DNA from: an uncultured Clostridia bacterium
GTDB lineage: Bacteria > Bacillota > Clostridia > TANB77 > CAG-508
Length of the DNA stretch: 15,807 bases
Direction of reading: 5' to 3'
NCBI GenBank assembly: GCA_934121875.1
Contig: CAKOVG010000022.1
Span: 1 to 15,807, forward strand
Position numbers and translations under genes: made by a program. The notes under the pieces are model-generated. The model ran no database searches. It was not told where the DNA came from and saw only the letters and a program-made list of their open reading frames with translations. Position 1 is the stretch's first letter. The number at the start of each line of letters is the position of its first letter. Below are positions 5,667-15,681 of the stretch, piece by piece.

Positions 5667-6062
5667 ATGAAAATATCTACAAAAGGAAGATATGCACTTA
5701 GAGTAATGATAGATTTAGCAACACACAATGATGAAAATTATATATCATTAAAAGATATAGCAAATAGACAAGAGGTGTCTTTAAAATATCTTGAACAAAT
5801 TGTTGCTTTATTAAATAAAGCAGGATACTTAGAAACTGCAAGAGGTAACAATGGAGGTTACAAACTAGCAAAATCACCTGAACAATATAAAGTAGGAGAT
5901 ATATTAAGAAAAACAGAAGGAGACCTTGCGCCAATTGCATGTGTAAGTGGAGAAGAATGTTGTAGAAAAGAAAATTGTAAAACATTCGCATTTTGGCAGG
6001 GACTAGATAATGTAATAAATGAATATGTAGACAGTAAAACATTAGCAGACCTGATAAAATAG
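5667..6062 (+). CDS. iscR: Rrf2-family transcriptional regulator, IscR-like
   Basis: 131 residues in the ATG-started form. The ATG at 5667 was chosen because GGAGGAG (5654-5660) sits 6 nt ahead of it; the in-frame TTG at 5652 would place the RBS inside the gene. The N-terminus 'MKISTKGRYALRVMIDLA' and the winged helix (~25-70, 'VSLKYLEQIVALLNKAGYL', 'RGNNGGYKLA') are typical Rrf2. Cysteines at 92, 98 and 104 match the positions of the Fe-S ligands of E. coli IscR. An extra Cys99 is present, and the position of the fourth E. coli ligand (His107) is Phe107. The gene is immediately upstream of sufC with its own promoter and terminator, so control of suf by cluster status is likely. Cysteine-metabolism regulators (CymR) are in the same family but lack this cysteine set. 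Confidence 0.9.
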   Translation: MKISTKGRYALRVMIDLATHNDENYISLKDIANRQEVSLKYLEQIVALLNKAGYLETARGNNGGYKLAKSPEQYKVGDILRKTEGDLAPIACVSGEECCRKENCKTFAFWQGLDNVINEYVDSKTLADLIK

Positions 6063-6063
6063 C

Positions 6064-6097
6064 AAAGAACTACAATTAAGTAGTTCTTTATTTTATT
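6064..6097 (+). terminator. Terminator after the IscR-like gene
   Basis: AAAGAACTAC (6064-6073) pairs perfectly with GTAGTTCTTT (6080-6089) around the loop AATTAA. The tail is the T-rich ATTTTATT at 6090-6097. It directly follows the stop codon and separates the regulator from the suf operon, which has its own promoter 20 nt further on. Confidence 0.75.
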
Positions 6098-6116
6098 GCA
6101 TGATAACTATTACCTA

Positions 6117-6163
6117 TTGACTTACTAGGAATTAGATGATATAATTCCTAGTATGCTAGTATG
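6117..6163 (+). promoter_or_regulatory. suf operon promoter overlapped by a perfect 12-bp dyad (probable IscR-type operator)
   Basis: TTGACT at 6117-6122, a 17-nt spacer and TATAAT at 6140-6145 form a strong sigma-A promoter. TACTAGGAATTA (6123-6134) and TAATTCCTAGTA (6142-6153) are perfect inverted copies 7 nt apart. They cover the spacer, the -10 and the start point, the classic position for repression. The octamer CTAGTATG is repeated in tandem at 6148-6155 and 6156-6163. Binding by the adjacent IscR-like protein is an inference. Confidence 0.8.
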
Positions 6164-6177
6164 AAAAGGAGATAATA

Positions 6178-6924
6178 ATGGAAAATTTATTACAAATAAA
6201 TAATTTATATGCAAATGTAGGAGATAAACAAATATTAAAAGGATTAAATTTAAATATCAATAAAGGAGAAATTCATGTAATAATGGGACCAAATGGTGCA
6301 GGAAAATCAACCCTTGCAAATTGTATATTTAATAATCCAGAATATAAAAAAATGAGTGGAAAAATAATTTTTGAAGGTGAAAACATAAGTGATTTGTCAA
6401 CAGATAAAATAGCACAAAAAGGTGTATTTATGTCTTTTCAATCACCAGTAGAAATACCAGGAATTTCATGCACAAACTTTTTAAAAACTGCCAAAAACAA
6501 AATTGTCAACAAACCAGTAAAGATTTTTGAATTTAAAAATACTATTCAAAAATATGTAGAAGAATTAAATATGAATCCAAAACTAGTAGACAGAAATTTG
6601 AATGTAGGATTTTCTGGTGGGGAAAAGAAAAAGAATGAAATATTACAAATGCTTGTATTAAACCCTAAATTAAGTATATTAGATGAAACTGATTCAGGGC
6701 TTGATGTAGATGCAGTAAGAACTGTATCAAAAGGTATTGAAATGTATAAAAATAGTGAAAATGCAGTTTTAATTATAACACATAACATGAAAATTTTAGA
6801 AAACTTAAAAGTTGACTTTGTACATATTTTAATTGATGGAAAAATTGTAAAAACAGGAGACGCTAATTTAGCAAAAGAAATCGAAGAAAATGGATATGAA
6901 AAATACAAGAATTTAGAGGTATAA
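6178..6924 (+). CDS. sufC: Fe-S cluster assembly ATPase SufC
   Basis: SufC is the ABC-type ATPase that drives conformational change in the SufBCD scaffold; it is cytosolic and not a membrane transporter subunit. The 248 residues contain Walker A GPNGAGKST (37-45), the Q-loop Gln88 in 'SFQSPVEIPGIS', the signature FSGGEKKKNE (145-154) and Walker B with the SufC-typical ending 'SILDETDSGLD' (166-176). The H-loop is His202. 'GEKKKNEILQ' and 'DETDSGLDVDA' are diagnostic of SufC among ABC ATPases. The RBS AAAAGGAG precedes the ATG by 6 nt. It is first in the operon; sufB starts one base after its stop. Confidence 0.97.
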   Translation: MENLLQINNLYANVGDKQILKGLNLNINKGEIHVIMGPNGAGKSTLANCIFNNPEYKKMSGKIIFEGENISDLSTDKIAQKGVFMSFQSPVEIPGISCTNFLKTAKNKIVNKPVKIFEFKNTIQKYVEELNMNPKLVDRNLNVGFSGGEKKKNEILQMLVLNPKLSILDETDSGLDVDAVRTVSKGIEMYKNSENAVLIITHNMKILENLKVDFVHILIDGKIVKTGDANLAKEIEENGYEKYKNLEV

Positions 6925-6925
6925 A

Positions 6926-8326
6926 ATGGCAAAAACAAATGTAAATGATATTGATAGAAATATCTATGATATTAAAAATAAAGATGAATATGAATTTAAA
7001 ATGCAAAAAGGTTTAAATAAAGAAATAGTAGAAGAAATATCAAAAAAGAAAAATGAGCCAGAATGGATGTTAAATTTAAGACTACAAGCATTAAAAACAT
7101 ACAATAAGCTAGAATTACCAACTTGGGGTCCTGATTTATCAGAACTGAAAATGGATGAAATTGCAACTTATGTTAAACCAAAGTCAAAGCTAAATTCTAA
7201 TTGGGAAGATGTACCGGAAGATATTAGAAATACTTTTGATAAATTAGGAATTCCAGAAGCAGAGAAAAATTCATTGGCAGGTGTTGGTGCTCAATATGAT
7301 TCAGAGGTTGTATATCATAGTATAAAAGAAGAACTAAAAAAACAAGGAGTTATATATACTGATATGGATACAGCAGTAAAAGATTATCCAGAGTTAGTAA
7401 AAGAGCATTTTATGAAATGCGTGCCAATAAATGATCATAAATTTGTTGCTTTACATGCAGCAGTCTGGTCAGGTGGCTCATTTGTATATGTACCTAAAAA
7501 TGTAAAATTGGACATTCCATTACAATCATATTTTAGGCTTAATTCACCAGAATCAGGTCAATTTGAACACACACTAATTATAGTGGAAGAAAATGCAAGT
7601 TTACATTTTATAGAAGGATGCTCTGCACCAAAGTATAATAAAGTAAATTTACATGCAGGATGTGTTGAATTATATGTAAAAGATAATGCTTATTTAAGAT
7701 ATTCTACAATAGAAAATTGGTCTAAAAATATGATGAATTTAAACACCAAAAAGGCTATTGTTGGTAAAAATGCTGAAATAGACTGGGTAACAGGTTCTTT
7801 TGGATCTAAAGTTTCAATGCTATACCCAATGAGCATTTTAAATGGAGAAGGGGCCAAAACAGAATATACAGGAATTACTTTTGCAGGTAAAGGGCAAAAC
7901 TTAGATACAGGTTTTAAAGTAGTACATAATGCTAAAAACACATCATCTGTTGTTAACTCAAAATCTATATCAAAAGATGGAGGAAGTTGCACCTATAGAG
8001 CACTTGTAAGAATAGGACAAAATGCAGAAAAGTCAAAATGTTCGGTGTCTTGTGAATCTTTAATGTTAGATGATATTTCTAGGTCAGACACAATACCAGT
8101 AAATGATATAAGAACAGATGATGTAGAGTTTTCTCATGAAGCAAAAATTGGCAAAATAAGTGATAAAGAAATATTTTATTTAATGAGCAGAGGCTTATCA
8201 GAAGAAGACGCAAAAGCAATGATAGTAAGAGGATTTGCATATCCAATTTCAAAAGAATTACCACTAGAGTATGCGGTAGAAATGAATAATTTAATTAGTT
8301 TAGAGCTAGAAGGAGCAATAGGATGA
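6926..8326 (+). CDS. sufB: Fe-S cluster scaffold protein SufB
   Basis: SufB pairs with SufD and SufC to build nascent Fe-S clusters from sulfur supplied by SufS-SufU. The 466 residues match Gram-positive SufB proteins (E. coli SufB is ~495). Recognisable parts are 'HAAVWSGGSFVYVPKNV' (~177-193), 'EGCSAPKY' (230-237), the beta-helix core, 'SHEAKIGKIS' (403-412) and the family ending 'FYLMSRGLSEEDAKAMIV'. By remembered alignment, the position of E. coli Cys405 is Asp394 here ('IPVNDIRTD'). Cysteines at 355, 372 and 376 are nearby. It starts one base after sufC and its stop overlaps the sufD start (ATGA), so translation is probably coupled. Confidence 0.97.
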   Translation: MAKTNVNDIDRNIYDIKNKDEYEFKMQKGLNKEIVEEISKKKNEPEWMLNLRLQALKTYNKLELPTWGPDLSELKMDEIATYVKPKSKLNSNWEDVPEDIRNTFDKLGIPEAEKNSLAGVGAQYDSEVVYHSIKEELKKQGVIYTDMDTAVKDYPELVKEHFMKCVPINDHKFVALHAAVWSGGSFVYVPKNVKLDIPLQSYFRLNSPESGQFEHTLIIVEENASLHFIEGCSAPKYNKVNLHAGCVELYVKDNAYLRYSTIENWSKNMMNLNTKKAIVGKNAEIDWVTGSFGSKVSMLYPMSILNGEGAKTEYTGITFAGKGQNLDTGFKVVHNAKNTSSVVNSKSISKDGGSCTYRALVRIGQNAEKSKCSVSCESLMLDDISRSDTIPVNDIRTDDVEFSHEAKIGKISDKEIFYLMSRGLSEEDAKAMIVRGFAYPISKELPLEYAVEMNNLISLELEGAIG

Positions 8327-9339
8327 GGTTAAATGAAACACCAGTAAGAACATCAAATAATTTTAATATCAATAATATTGAATTAGATATAGATATTCCA
8401 AGCAATTTAAAAATGTTTGAAACAGTCGAAATTATAAATGAGAATTGTAGTATAAGCAAAGATGTTACAGATACAAGTTTTATTTATGGTACTGGACTAA
8501 AAGTGCAAAATTCAAATAATAATTTAAAAATTGTAACAGAAGGCAAAAATGCTAATGTAAAACTAGTATATAACTTTGATGCTAATAATTTAAATTTAGT
8601 AAATAACATTGAAATATTAGCAGAAAATGATTTGAATCTTGTTATACAATATAGTTCAAATACTAATAGCAGATGTTTTCATAATGGAATAATCAAACTT
8701 AAAGCAAATGCAAATGTTAATATTACAATTGTAAATATGCTAAATGAATTGTCAGATAATTTTGAATCAATTGAAAGTATTATAGAAAACAACGCAAAAG
8801 TAAATTATACAATTATTGATATAGGGGCAAAAAATAGTATTTTAAATTATTATGCAAATGTGTTAGGAAAAAAATGCGAAAATAATGTAAAAACTATTTA
8901 CTTAGGAACTCAAAACCAATTGAAAGATATAAATTATATAGTTGATATAAATGGACAAGAATCTAGTGTTGATATTGATGTGCAAGGAGCTTTAAAAGAT
9001 GAAAGTAAAAAACACTTCAAAGGAACAATAGATTTCAAAAAAGGATGTAAAAAAGCAAAAGGAAATGAAAATGAATTTTGTATATTGTTATCAGATAAAG
9101 CAAAATCATTAGCTTTACCAATGCTTTTATGTACTGAAGATGATGTTGAAGGAAACCATAGCACAGCTTCAGGAAAGGTTGATAATAAAGATTTATTTTA
9201 CATTATGAGTAGAGGAATAAGCTATAAAGATGCAATAAAATTACTTGTAAAAGCAAAGTTTAATCAGATTATACAAACAATAAAAGATGAGCAATTAAAA
9301 CAAGAAATATTAGAACAAATAGATAGGAGACTTGACTAA
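8323..9339 (+). CDS. sufD: Fe-S cluster assembly protein SufD
   Basis: A divergent, short SufD paralogue of SufB (338 residues against ~420 in E. coli and B. subtilis), shortened at the N-terminal side. The C-terminal third is clear: His279 in 'VEGNHSTASGKV', aligned with the cluster-site histidine of E. coli SufD (His360), then 'DLFYIMSRGISYKDAIKLLV'. The central region is Asn-rich beta-helix sequence with little recognisable motif. The start ATG at 8323 overlaps the sufB stop. Identity rests on the C-terminal motif and on the position between sufB and sufS. Confidence 0.92.
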   Translation: MRLNETPVRTSNNFNINNIELDIDIPSNLKMFETVEIINENCSISKDVTDTSFIYGTGLKVQNSNNNLKIVTEGKNANVKLVYNFDANNLNLVNNIEILAENDLNLVIQYSSNTNSRCFHNGIIKLKANANVNITIVNMLNELSDNFESIESIIENNAKVNYTIIDIGAKNSILNYYANVLGKKCENNVKTIYLGTQNQLKDINYIVDINGQESSVDIDVQGALKDESKKHFKGTIDFKKGCKKAKGNENEFCILLSDKAKSLALPMLLCTEDDVEGNHSTASGKVDNKDLFYIMSRGISYKDAIKLLVKAKFNQIIQTIKDEQLKQEILEQIDRRLD

Positions 9340-9340
9340 A

Positions 9341-10558
<1,218 letters not shown>

Positions 10559-10562
10559 AATA

Positions 10563-10989
10563 GTGGAAGGACTAGATGATATTTATAATGACCTTATAAT
10601 GGAACATAGCATGAATTCATATAACAAGAAAAATTTAGAAAGCTATGATTATTGTGAGTTAGGTCATAATCCAAATTGTGGTGATGAAATACAAATACAG
10701 GTTAAACTAAATGGAAACATAATAGAAAACATGGCTTTTACAGGACATGGATGTGCAATATCTCAAAGTTCTACATCTATTATGATAGATACTTTAAAAG
10801 GTAAAACAATAGAGCAAGCTAAAGAAATTATAAAAACATTTATAAATATGATAAAAAGAGAAACTAAAAGTGAAGAAGAACTAAAAAAGTTAGAAGAAGC
10901 AATTGCATTTAAAAATGTATCAAATATGCCAGCCAGAGTTAAGTGTGTACTTTTAGCATGGCATACAATGGAGGAGTTATTAGAGAAAA

Positions 10990-11000
<11 letters not shown>
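10563..11000 (+). CDS. sufU: Zinc-dependent sulfurtransferase SufU
   Basis: SufU takes the persulfide sulfur from SufS and passes it to the SufBCD scaffold; it replaces SufE in Gram-positive bacteria. The 145-residue protein has the zinc-site residues expected of SufU: Cys39 and Asp41 in 'NPNCGDEI', Cys64 in 'GHGCAISQSS' and Cys128 in 'ARVKCVLLAWHTM'. The ~18-residue insertion that separates SufU from the scaffold IscU is visible between ~93 and 118. The start is GTG at 10563, supported by AAGGAG at 10550-10555. The last 11 bases overlap mnmA. Confidence 0.96.
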
Positions 11001-12054
<1,054 letters not shown>

Positions 12055-12092
12055 AAAAGTATTATATGCTACTTATATATAAATATATAAAC

Positions 12093-12125
12093 AAAAATAA
12101 CTAGTTTAAAACTAGTTATTTTTTT
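12093..12125. terminator. Bidirectional terminator between mnmA and the converging lonC-like gene
   Basis: AAAAATAACTAG (12093-12104) pairs with CTAGTTATTTTT (12112-12123) around TTTAAAA. Reading right, the T-run is 12119-12125; reading left, it is the complement of 12093-12097. The TAG stop of the lonC-like gene (12112-12114, minus strand) lies inside the stem. The remaining bases 12055-12092 are AT-rich with nothing recognisable. Confidence 0.8.
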
Positions 12126-14502
12126 GTGAAACTTGAGCATATTTTTTTAATTTTTCATAAGCTAGATAATTAATTGAACCAGCAGGAAAATGTCCATTTG
12201 CATCTTTCTTACCAGCAGGAACTCCGGTTAATAATTCAATTCCTTCTTCAATAGTAGAAATAGCATAAATATGAAAATCTCCATTTTTAACAGCCTCAAT
12301 AACTTCATCAGAAAGATTTAAATTATGAACATTTTGCTTTGGAATAATAACTCCGTGTGTTCCATTAAGTCCACGCATTTTACAAATTTGGAAAAATCCT
12401 TCAATTTTATCATTAACACCACCAATTGGTTGAATTTCACCTTTTTGGTTAACTGAACCAGTTACACTAATAGCTTGATTTATAGGAATACCAGATAAGC
12501 TAGAAAGTATAGCATATAGCTCTGTACTTGAAGCACTATCACCATCAACACCATTATATAATTGCTCAAAACATACACTAGCAGTAAGAGATAGAGGAAT
12601 GTCTTGTGCAAACATCTGACCTAAGTATCCTGTTAAAATTAAAACACCTTTTGAATGAGAAGAACCAGAAAGTTCAACTTCACGCTCAATGTTTATAATT
12701 CCATTTTTTCCGGTATAAGTATTGGCTGTTATTTTCACAGGTTTACCAAAACTGTATTCGCCAACATTCATAACTGTTAAACCATTTATTTGACCAGTTA
12801 CAAATCCATCAGTATCAATAAGCAAAGTATTTTCTTTTATCATTTCCATATAACGAGAATCATATTTTTTAACTCTATTAACTCTTTCTTTTAAAGCTTT
12901 ATTAACGTATTCAGCAGTAACTAATTTAGAACGACCTATTCTAGCCCAAGTAGCTGCTTCGCCAATTATTTGCGCTAAATCATTAAAACGAGTAGAAAGT
13001 TTTTCTTGACTATCAGCCACTTTAGAGGCATATTCTACTACCTTTGCAACAGCTTCTTTAGTAAGAGGAGGTAATTCCTCTTGTGCACAATATCCAGAAA
13101 TAAATCTTGCTAACTTATTTATATTTTCAGGAGTAATAGGAGCATCATCTTCAAATTCAACCTTTATTTTAAATAACTTTCTAAAATCGTTATCTATAGC
13201 AAGTAAAGATTGATAAATGTTTTCTTCACCAATAATAATTACTTTTAAATCAAGAGGAATAGGCTCAGGCTTCAAAGAAATCATTACCATTGAGGAACGA
13301 GGGTCAGCTGTATTTTCAATTCCTAATTCTTTCGTTCTTAAGGCCTTTTTTAAAGCTTCATAGCATAAGCTATTGCTTAATAAATCAGTTGCTTGGAACA
13401 TAATATAACCGCCATTTGCTTTATGAAGTAATCCAGGTTTTAACATAGTAAAATCTGTTTTCAAGCTTCCATAATAATTTTCATATTCTAACTTACCAAA
13501 AATATTGTGATAAGAATAGTTTGAATCCATAACAACAGGAGCGCCTTCAGTTTGGCTATTATCAATAAATAAATTAACTCTATAATTTAACCAAGGTTTT
13601 ACCAATTCTGGTTTTGGCTGAGGAACATTAGGCTGTTGTTTGACTTTGCTATTATCAATAAAACATGAAATATTCTTTAAAATATCCTTTTTAATACTAT
13701 CTAAAAAGTGATTAACTTTTTTATTTCTTTTATATTTTGACTTAATATAGTTTATATGAGTATTAACAGTAAGTAGGGCAACATTAGACTGCCATTCTTC
13801 CACTTTTTTAGCAGATTCCCTTTCAATAGCTTTAATTTCGCCAATTGCTTCCATAATATGTTGTTGGACAATTGTAGATTTTTCTTCATATTGTTTTTTT
13901 ATATCTTCATCTAATTTATTAAACTCTTCCTCAGGCATAGCTTTGCCATTCATAACAGGCATCATATAAATACCAGTTTGAGAAGACTTAACTTGAAATC
14001 CATATTCAGAAGATTTTTGATTTAATTTTGCCATTAAAACACTGCGTTTTTCTTCAAATTCTTGCTTAATTAAAGTTCTTTCTTTTTCAAATTCTTCATT
14101 ATTAAATGTAGATTTAATATCAACTTTAACATCATTTATAAATCTATCCATTAAATCTTGAAATTCTTTACCACCACCAGCAGGAAGTGAAACAGCAATA
14201 GGTTCATTTGGATTATCAAAATTATATATATAGCACCAGTCCTGAGGTACTTTCTTTTTTCTAGAAATGGTATTTAAATAGTTTTTGGTATACATAGTTT
14301 TACCAACACCACTAGGACCTTCTATATATAAATTATAACCCTTAACATCAACATTCAAACCAAATTCTAAAGCTCTAATACCTCTATCTTGTCCAATACC
14401 TGTATCTATAGGGTCTAATTCTTCAGTGGTTTCAAAGTCAAACTGTTTAGGGTTACAAACCATTTTTAAATCTGTATAATTAAGTTCATTTGTTTTTTTC
14501 AT
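12112..14502 (-). CDS. Lon-like (LonC-type) serine-lysine protease with AAA domain
   Basis: 796 residues. Residues 1-80 hold a Walker A, GPSGVGKT at 62-69. Residues ~134-240 are strongly charged and helical, probably a coiled-coil insertion. The Walker B region reads 'GGYIMFQATDLLSN' (364-377) and lacks the usual acidic pair, typical of this Lon-like family (AAA_32 type) rather than canonical LonA. The AAA lid lies at ~455-545. The C-terminal protease domain (~560-775) has Ser656 in 'GDSASS' and Lys699 in 'GGVNDKIEGF', 43 residues apart as in E. coli Lon. The protein probably degrades damaged or regulatory proteins; substrates are unknown. AAGGAGG (complement of 14511-14517) precedes the ATG by 8 nt. 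It is last in the tsaE-tsaB-rimI cluster. No LonA-type N domain is present. Confidence 0.93.
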   Translation of the reverse strand: MKKTNELNYTDLKMVCNPKQFDFETTEELDPIDTGIGQDRGIRALEFGLNVDVKGYNLYIEGPSGVGKTMYTKNYLNTISRKKKVPQDWCYIYNFDNPNEPIAVSLPAGGGKEFQDLMDRFINDVKVDIKSTFNNEEFEKERTLIKQEFEEKRSVLMAKLNQKSSEYGFQVKSSQTGIYMMPVMNGKAMPEEEFNKLDEDIKKQYEEKSTIVQQHIMEAIGEIKAIERESAKKVEEWQSNVALLTVNTHINYIKSKYKRNKKVNHFLDSIKKDILKNISCFIDNSKVKQQPNVPQPKPELVKPWLNYRVNLFIDNSQTEGAPVVMDSNYSYHNIFGKLEYENYYGSLKTDFTMLKPGLLHKANGGYIMFQATDLLSNSLCYEALKKALRTKELGIENTADPRSSMVMISLKPEPIPLDLKVIIIGEENIYQSLLAIDNDFRKLFKIKVEFEDDAPITPENINKLARFISGYCAQEELPPLTKEAVAKVVEYASKVADSQEKLSTRFNDLAQIIGEAATWARIGRSKLVTAEYVNKALKERVNRVKKYDSRYMEMIKENTLLIDTDGFVTGQINGLTVMNVGEYSFGKPVKITANTYTGKNGIINIEREVELSGSSHSKGVLILTGYLGQMFAQDIPLSLTASVCFEQLYNGVDGDSASSTELYAILSSLSGIPINQAISVTGSVNQKGEIQPIGGVNDKIEGFFQICKMRGLNGTHGVIIPKQNVHNLNLSDEVIEAVKNGDFHIYAISTIEEGIELLTGVPAGKKDANGHFPAGSINYLAYEKLKKYAQVSQKNN

Positions 14503-14519
14503 TTTATTTTCCTCCTTCG

Positions 14520-14960
14520 TTACAACACTAAATCCATTAAAATAGCATTATCATTATTTTTATAATATCTTTTTCTAAGACCAACCTGTTTAAAACCATA
14601 TTTTTTATATAAACTAATAGCTGGAACGTTTTTTTCGTTTACTTCTAATGTAATAGAAGTTGCATTATGTATTTCTGAAAAGTCAATAATTTTTTCTAAA
14701 AGTAAAGAGCCAATACCAAGATTTCTCTTGTCTTTTCTTACAACAATATTCATAATATTAACTTCATCAATAATTAACAGTATTCCAGCAAATCCTATAA
14801 TTTCATTTTCTTGCTTTAAAACAAAATATTTTGATTTACCATTTTCTAATTCTTGTTTTAAAATATTGTATGACCAAAAATCATCAAAATCTGTTAACAA
14901 GCAATCTTTAATATCTTCTAAATCTTGTAAATTCATTTCACTAATCATTTTTAATTCCAT
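14520..14960 (-). CDS. rimI: Ribosomal-protein-alanine N-acetyltransferase RimI-like (GNAT)
   Basis: 146 residues with one GNAT fold. The acetyl-CoA pyrophosphate loop is 'RKDKRNLGIGS' (75-85), the following strand is 'ATSITLEVNEKN' (100-111), and the C-terminal 'SLYKKYGFKQVGLRKRYY' is typical of RimI. RimI acetylates the N-terminal alanine of S18 in E. coli; in other bacteria the substrate range is broader or uncertain. The start at 14960 overlaps tsaB by 20 nt and has only a weak AGAAGAAAAG upstream. A second ATG at 14948 (four codons later) is possible. The stop is 17 nt before the lonC-like gene. Its position after tsaB is the standard context. Confidence 0.92.
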   Translation of the reverse strand: MELKMISEMNLQDLEDIKDCLLTDFDDFWSYNILKQELENGKSKYFVLKQENEIIGFAGILLIIDEVNIMNIVVRKDKRNLGIGSLLLEKIIDFSEIHNATSITLEVNEKNVPAISLYKKYGFKQVGLRKRYYKNNDNAILMDLVL

Positions 14961-15681
14961 TCTTTTCTTCTAAAGCAAGCTCTGCTTGAGATTTTCTTAA
15001 ATAAATAGGAGATAAAAAGCTTGAATCACCATATTCACCATTTTTGTATTTAGTATAACCAATTCTTCCAATACTTATACCAGTTGAAATTTGATCTTCA
15101 ATAACAGTAATATTGCTGTTATTAAAAATAAATTTTTCAATTAACTCTTTATATAAAATTGCACCATCACCAACAAATGAAATGCTAGAAAATTTGTTAT
15201 TTTCTTCAATAAAATCTCTTAATGGATTTAGTGAAATATCTCCATTTGAATCTTTAAAAGAAAGGAAATCTAATTTGCTCTTTAAAGTTTTACCTTCAAC
15301 AATCTCAAAAAGTCCAGCATAAACATTACCATTGTTTGCGTTTATCAAACTGCAAATAAGACCATCTTGATTTAAATTGTAAGCTAAAGCTTCTAAAGAC
15401 GAAACCCCAACTGTAGGAATATTTTTGCTATCTGCAAATGCTTTGGCAGTGGCAATTCCAATCCTAACACCTGTAAAAGAGCCAGGACCAACACAACAAC
15501 TAATCAAATTAACATCATCTAATGATAAATTTGATTTTTTAAAGGCCTCATCAATCATAGGCATTAATTTTTGAGAATGTGTTTTTTCATCATTATTATT
15601 TAATTCAACTATTGTATTCTGGTTTTCTAAAATTGCAACAGTTGCATTCTTAGAAGAAGTATCAATTGCTAGTATTTTCAT
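14941..15681 (-). CDS. tsaB: tRNA threonylcarbamoyladenosine biosynthesis protein TsaB
   Basis: TsaB works with TsaD and TsaE in adding threonylcarbamoyl to A37 of ANN-decoding tRNAs (t6A); it is an inactive TsaD paralogue that dimerises with TsaD. The 246 residues open with 'MKILAIDTSSKNATVAI' (ASKHA fold phosphate-1 loop), followed by 'KTHSQKLMPMI' (33-43), 'GPGSFTGVRIG' (65-75) and 'GVSSLEALAY', all hallmark TsaB. AAAGGA (complement of 15689-15694) lies 7 nt before the ATG. The ATG overlaps the tsaE stop, and the 3' end overlaps rimI by 20 nt. tsaD is not in this window. Confidence 0.96.
   Translation of the reverse strand: MKILAIDTSSKNATVAILENQNTIVELNNNDEKTHSQKLMPMIDEAFKKSNLSLDDVNLISCCVGPGSFTGVRIGIATAKAFADSKNIPTVGVSSLEALAYNLNQDGLICSLINANNGNVYAGLFEIVEGKTLKSKLDFLSFKDSNGDISLNPLRDFIEENNKFSSISFVGDGAILYKELIEKFIFNNSNITVIEDQISTGISIGRIGYTKYKNGEYGDSSFLSPIYLRKSQAELALEEKNGIKND

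Noticed and set aside
5498..5728. Minus-strand open frame across the hairpin block
   Set aside because: It overlaps the terminator, the promoter and the IscR-like gene, has no RBS, and its content reflects the inverted repeats.
9332..9340. TTG at 9332 as the start of sufS
   Set aside because: AGGAGA ends only ~2 nt before it; the ATG at 9341 has workable spacing and starts the usual SufS N-terminus.
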